Part shown: piece after piece, positions 62,685-64,000 of the stretch
How the letters are laid out: every line of letters starts with the position of its first letter
How positions within the stretch are numbered: the stretch's first letter is position 1
Assembly (NCBI GenBank): GCA_018402765.1
Contig: JAGYIE010000001.1
Span: forward strand, 372,001 to 436,000
Reading direction: 5' to 3'
Source: Vicingaceae bacterium
Lineage (GTDB): Bacteria > Bacteroidota > Bacteroidia > Flavobacteriales_E > Vicingaceae
DNA length: 64,000 nucleotides
Position numbers and translations under genes: made by a program
The notes under the pieces: generated by a model
Database searches by the model: none
What the model saw: only the letters and a program-made list of their open reading frames with translations
Told to the model about the DNA's origin: nothing

Positions 62685-63644
62685 ATGACAACAGACTTAC
62701 GAATTGTATATATGGGAACTCCGGATTTTGCGGTGGCTCCTCTAAAAGCGTTGATTGATAACGGATTTAATATTGTGGGTGTAATCACCGCTCCTGATAA
62801 GCCTGCTGGTAGAGGCCAAAAAATCATGCAGTCAGCAGTTAAGCTGTTTGCTGATGAGCAAGGAATAAACACATTGCAACCAACTAACCTCAAAAATCCT
62901 GAATTTATTGAGGAGCTAAAGGCGCTAAACGCAAACTTTCAAATTGTAGTAGCGTTTAGAATGCTTCCAGAAATGGTTTGGAATATGCCAGAGCATGGCA
63001 CCATGAATTTGCATGCATCTCTCCTTCCTCAATATAGAGGTGCTGCTCCAATTAATTGGGCCATAATAAATGGAGAAAAAGAAACAGGTGTTTCTACATT
63101 TCTATTAAACCATGAAATTGATACCGGGAACCTATTGGAACAAGAGAAGACTGAAATTACGCCAAACATGACCGCAGGAGAGCTGCACGATATCCTTATG
63201 GAAGTCGGTGCTCGATTAGTAGTAAAGTCAACGACTGCAATAGCAAATGGAACCACTAAACCACAGCCGCAAAGTAACTTAGAATTAAAGGCAGCTCCTA
63301 AGATTTTCAAACCAGACTGCAAAGTTGATTGGGATCAACCAATCGATCAAATTCACGACTTAATAAGAGGTTTAAGTCCTTACCCAGCAGCTTGGAGCGT
63401 AATTCAAGATAAAGAAAGTAGTAAAAAACTCAACTTTAAGATTCAAGAAGCAAATAAAATAGTAGGGACACATAAATTTACCTCAGGAAGTATCCTTTCA
63501 GATGATAAAACAACGCTAAAAATTGCAGTTAATGGTGGATTTATTAAGTTAAATAAAATACAACTGGAAGGAAAAAAGGCAATGGAAATTAAAACCTTAT
63601 TAAATGGATTTAGTTTCTCCAACTATCGAATAGAAAATAATTAA
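62685..63644 (+). CDS. fmt: Methionyl-tRNA formyltransferase
   Basis: 319 residues from the ATG at 62685, where the family start RIVYMGTPDFAVAPLKALID follows; a TTG at 62661 lies inside the MATE gene. It formylates Met-tRNAi with 10-formyl-THF. Catalytic part: NLHASLLPQYRGAAPINWAI with the His, and NHEIDTGNLLEQE with Asp. The C-terminal OB-like domain has FKPDCKVDWDQPIDQIHDLI and RGLSPYPAAW. It is followed by a terminator. Confidence 0.95.
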   Translation: MTTDLRIVYMGTPDFAVAPLKALIDNGFNIVGVITAPDKPAGRGQKIMQSAVKLFADEQGINTLQPTNLKNPEFIEELKALNANFQIVVAFRMLPEMVWNMPEHGTMNLHASLLPQYRGAAPINWAIINGEKETGVSTFLLNHEIDTGNLLEQEKTEITPNMTAGELHDILMEVGARLVVKSTTAIANGTTKPQPQSNLELKAAPKIFKPDCKVDWDQPIDQIHDLIRGLSPYPAAWSVIQDKESSKKLNFKIQEANKIVGTHKFTSGSILSDDKTTLKIAVNGGFIKLNKIQLEGKKAMEIKTLLNGFSFSNYRIENN

Positions 63645-63652
63645 AACTAAAG

Positions 63653-63677
63653 AAGGCTGCTCAAATGCAGCCTTTTT
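63653..63677 (+). terminator. Rho-independent terminator of fmt
   Basis: A perfect 8-bp stem (63653-63660 with 63667-63674), 6-base loop, then T5, 8 bases past the fmt stop. It lies between fmt and the convergent gene at the window edge. Confidence 0.85.
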
Positions 63678-63696
63678 AGGTTCTATACTACCAACT

Positions 63697-63999
63697 TTAT
63701 TTCGTTTTATACTTCACATCTACTTTATAGACATACTTTGGCATACCTCCTAGTGGTGTTGCAAACAGTGGTACAGGAATATTGTATTCGTTGGTGATAT
63801 ACAAGGTCATGTCATTCTGGAAAGTAGCTCGTTTAATTAGTCGAATATTCATTGACTTTCCTTGTTCTTCTTTCTCTATACTATGAACTCCTTTACTCCA
63901 TTTGCCATCACTTGAAAAATTAGAGTAATGTCCATTTTTAAGTGAAGAATATACTTTAATTGCACCATCATTATCAAAATCAAAATTGTGCTGCGTAAT
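63697..63999 (-). CDS. Hypothetical protein, N-terminus outside the window
   Basis: The frame is open from the window edge to a TAA at 63697-63699, about 100 residues. It reads DFDNDGAIKVYSSLKNGHYS, MNIRLIKRATFQNDMTLYIT, NEYNIPVPLFATPLGGMPKY and ends KVDVKYKTK. It is beta-rich, resembling the end of a secreted or periplasmic protein of unknown family. Convergent with fmt. Confidence 0.65.
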   Translation of the reverse strand: MTQHNFDFDNDGAIKVYSSLKNGHYSNFSSDGKWSKGVHSIEKEEQGKSMNIRLIKRATFQNDMTLYITNEYNIPVPLFATPLGGMPKYVYKVDVKYKTK

Positions 64000-64000
64000 C

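Noticed and set aside
1-64000. CRISPR arrays, tRNA or rRNA genes, and phage or integrase genes
   Set aside because: I looked for regular repeats, tRNA-like CCA ends and cloverleaf patterns, and integrase motifs, and saw none. A tRNA scan would settle the RNA part.

Overview
The window is a gene-dense, AT-rich chromosomal segment of a member of the Bacteroidota, most likely Flavobacteriales or a close relative. Three things support this: two secreted proteins end in type IX secretion (T9SS) sorting domains, many genes are preceded by the phylum's TAnnTTTG promoter box, and the gene content is typical (BshA, DUF4294, fused E1 alpha/beta, an approximately 660-residue S1, PopT/DUF368, a Met-tuned green proteorhodopsin). 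Nearly all of it is housekeeping chromosome; I see no prophage, plasmid, CRISPR array, rRNA or tRNA gene.

Layout. 0-6 kb: T9SS cargo (a PKD-repeat protein cut by the window edge and a beta-helix protein), an outer-membrane barrel and pcm. 5-8.5 kb: a sugar oxidoreductase, a lipoprotein and a polyprenyl-phosphate sugar transferase. 8.5-15.4 kb: hbd, an rRNA methyltransferase, DUF4294, then tsaC-cca-pRiA4b-like-miaA-TPR. 15.4-19 kb: a dead AraC regulator, a pirin with an export signal and a PiT-type transporter. 19-23.5 kb: a compact minus-strand operon glmM-cysteine desulfurase-PhnP-like hydrolase-MFS pump. 23.6-27.8 kb: TPR-comA-rhodanese-popT-aroE. 27.8-28.5 kb: a ruined toxin-antitoxin pair. 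28.5-38.6 kb: mercaptopyruvate sulfurtransferase, bshA behind a GH3/beta-lactamase-fold fusion, rpsA, a histidine-kinase relic and a fused E1 dehydrogenase. 38.7-43 kb: a previously hidden 49-residue Cys-pair membrane protein, a histidine kinase, an LtaS-like sulfatase and a diacylglycerol kinase. 43-47.5 kb: a three-gene membrane-protein cluster with a stop-interrupted DoxX, lplA, a pterin dehydratase and an exonuclease/GIY-YIG fusion. 47.7-49.2 kb: an IS4-type insertion sequence with a broken transposase. 49.3-52.1 kb: a phototrophy module. 53-59.2 kb: a six-gene minus-strand run (two glycosyltransferases, methyltransferase, gcvT, comB, phospholipase C-like). 59.3-64 kb: ndk, rlmI, a MATE pump, fmt and an edge-truncated gene.

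The most interesting locus is the phototrophy module. A green-type proton-pumping proteorhodopsin lies upstream of a single 670-residue protein that joins lycopene cyclase (CrtY) to beta-carotene 15,15'-dioxygenase (Blh). One polypeptide would therefore carry the last two steps from lycopene to retinal, the chromophore the rhodopsin needs. A hairpin between the two genes would let them be expressed at different levels, and a decaying insertion sequence lies just beyond the module.

A second theme is C3-sulfonate metabolism. ComA and ComB, the first two enzymes of the methanogen coenzyme M route, both occur here in a non-methanogen, about 28 kb apart. A third is gene decay: at least six relics (AraC regulator, antitoxin, toxin, histidine kinase, DoxX, transposase) are visible between intact genes.
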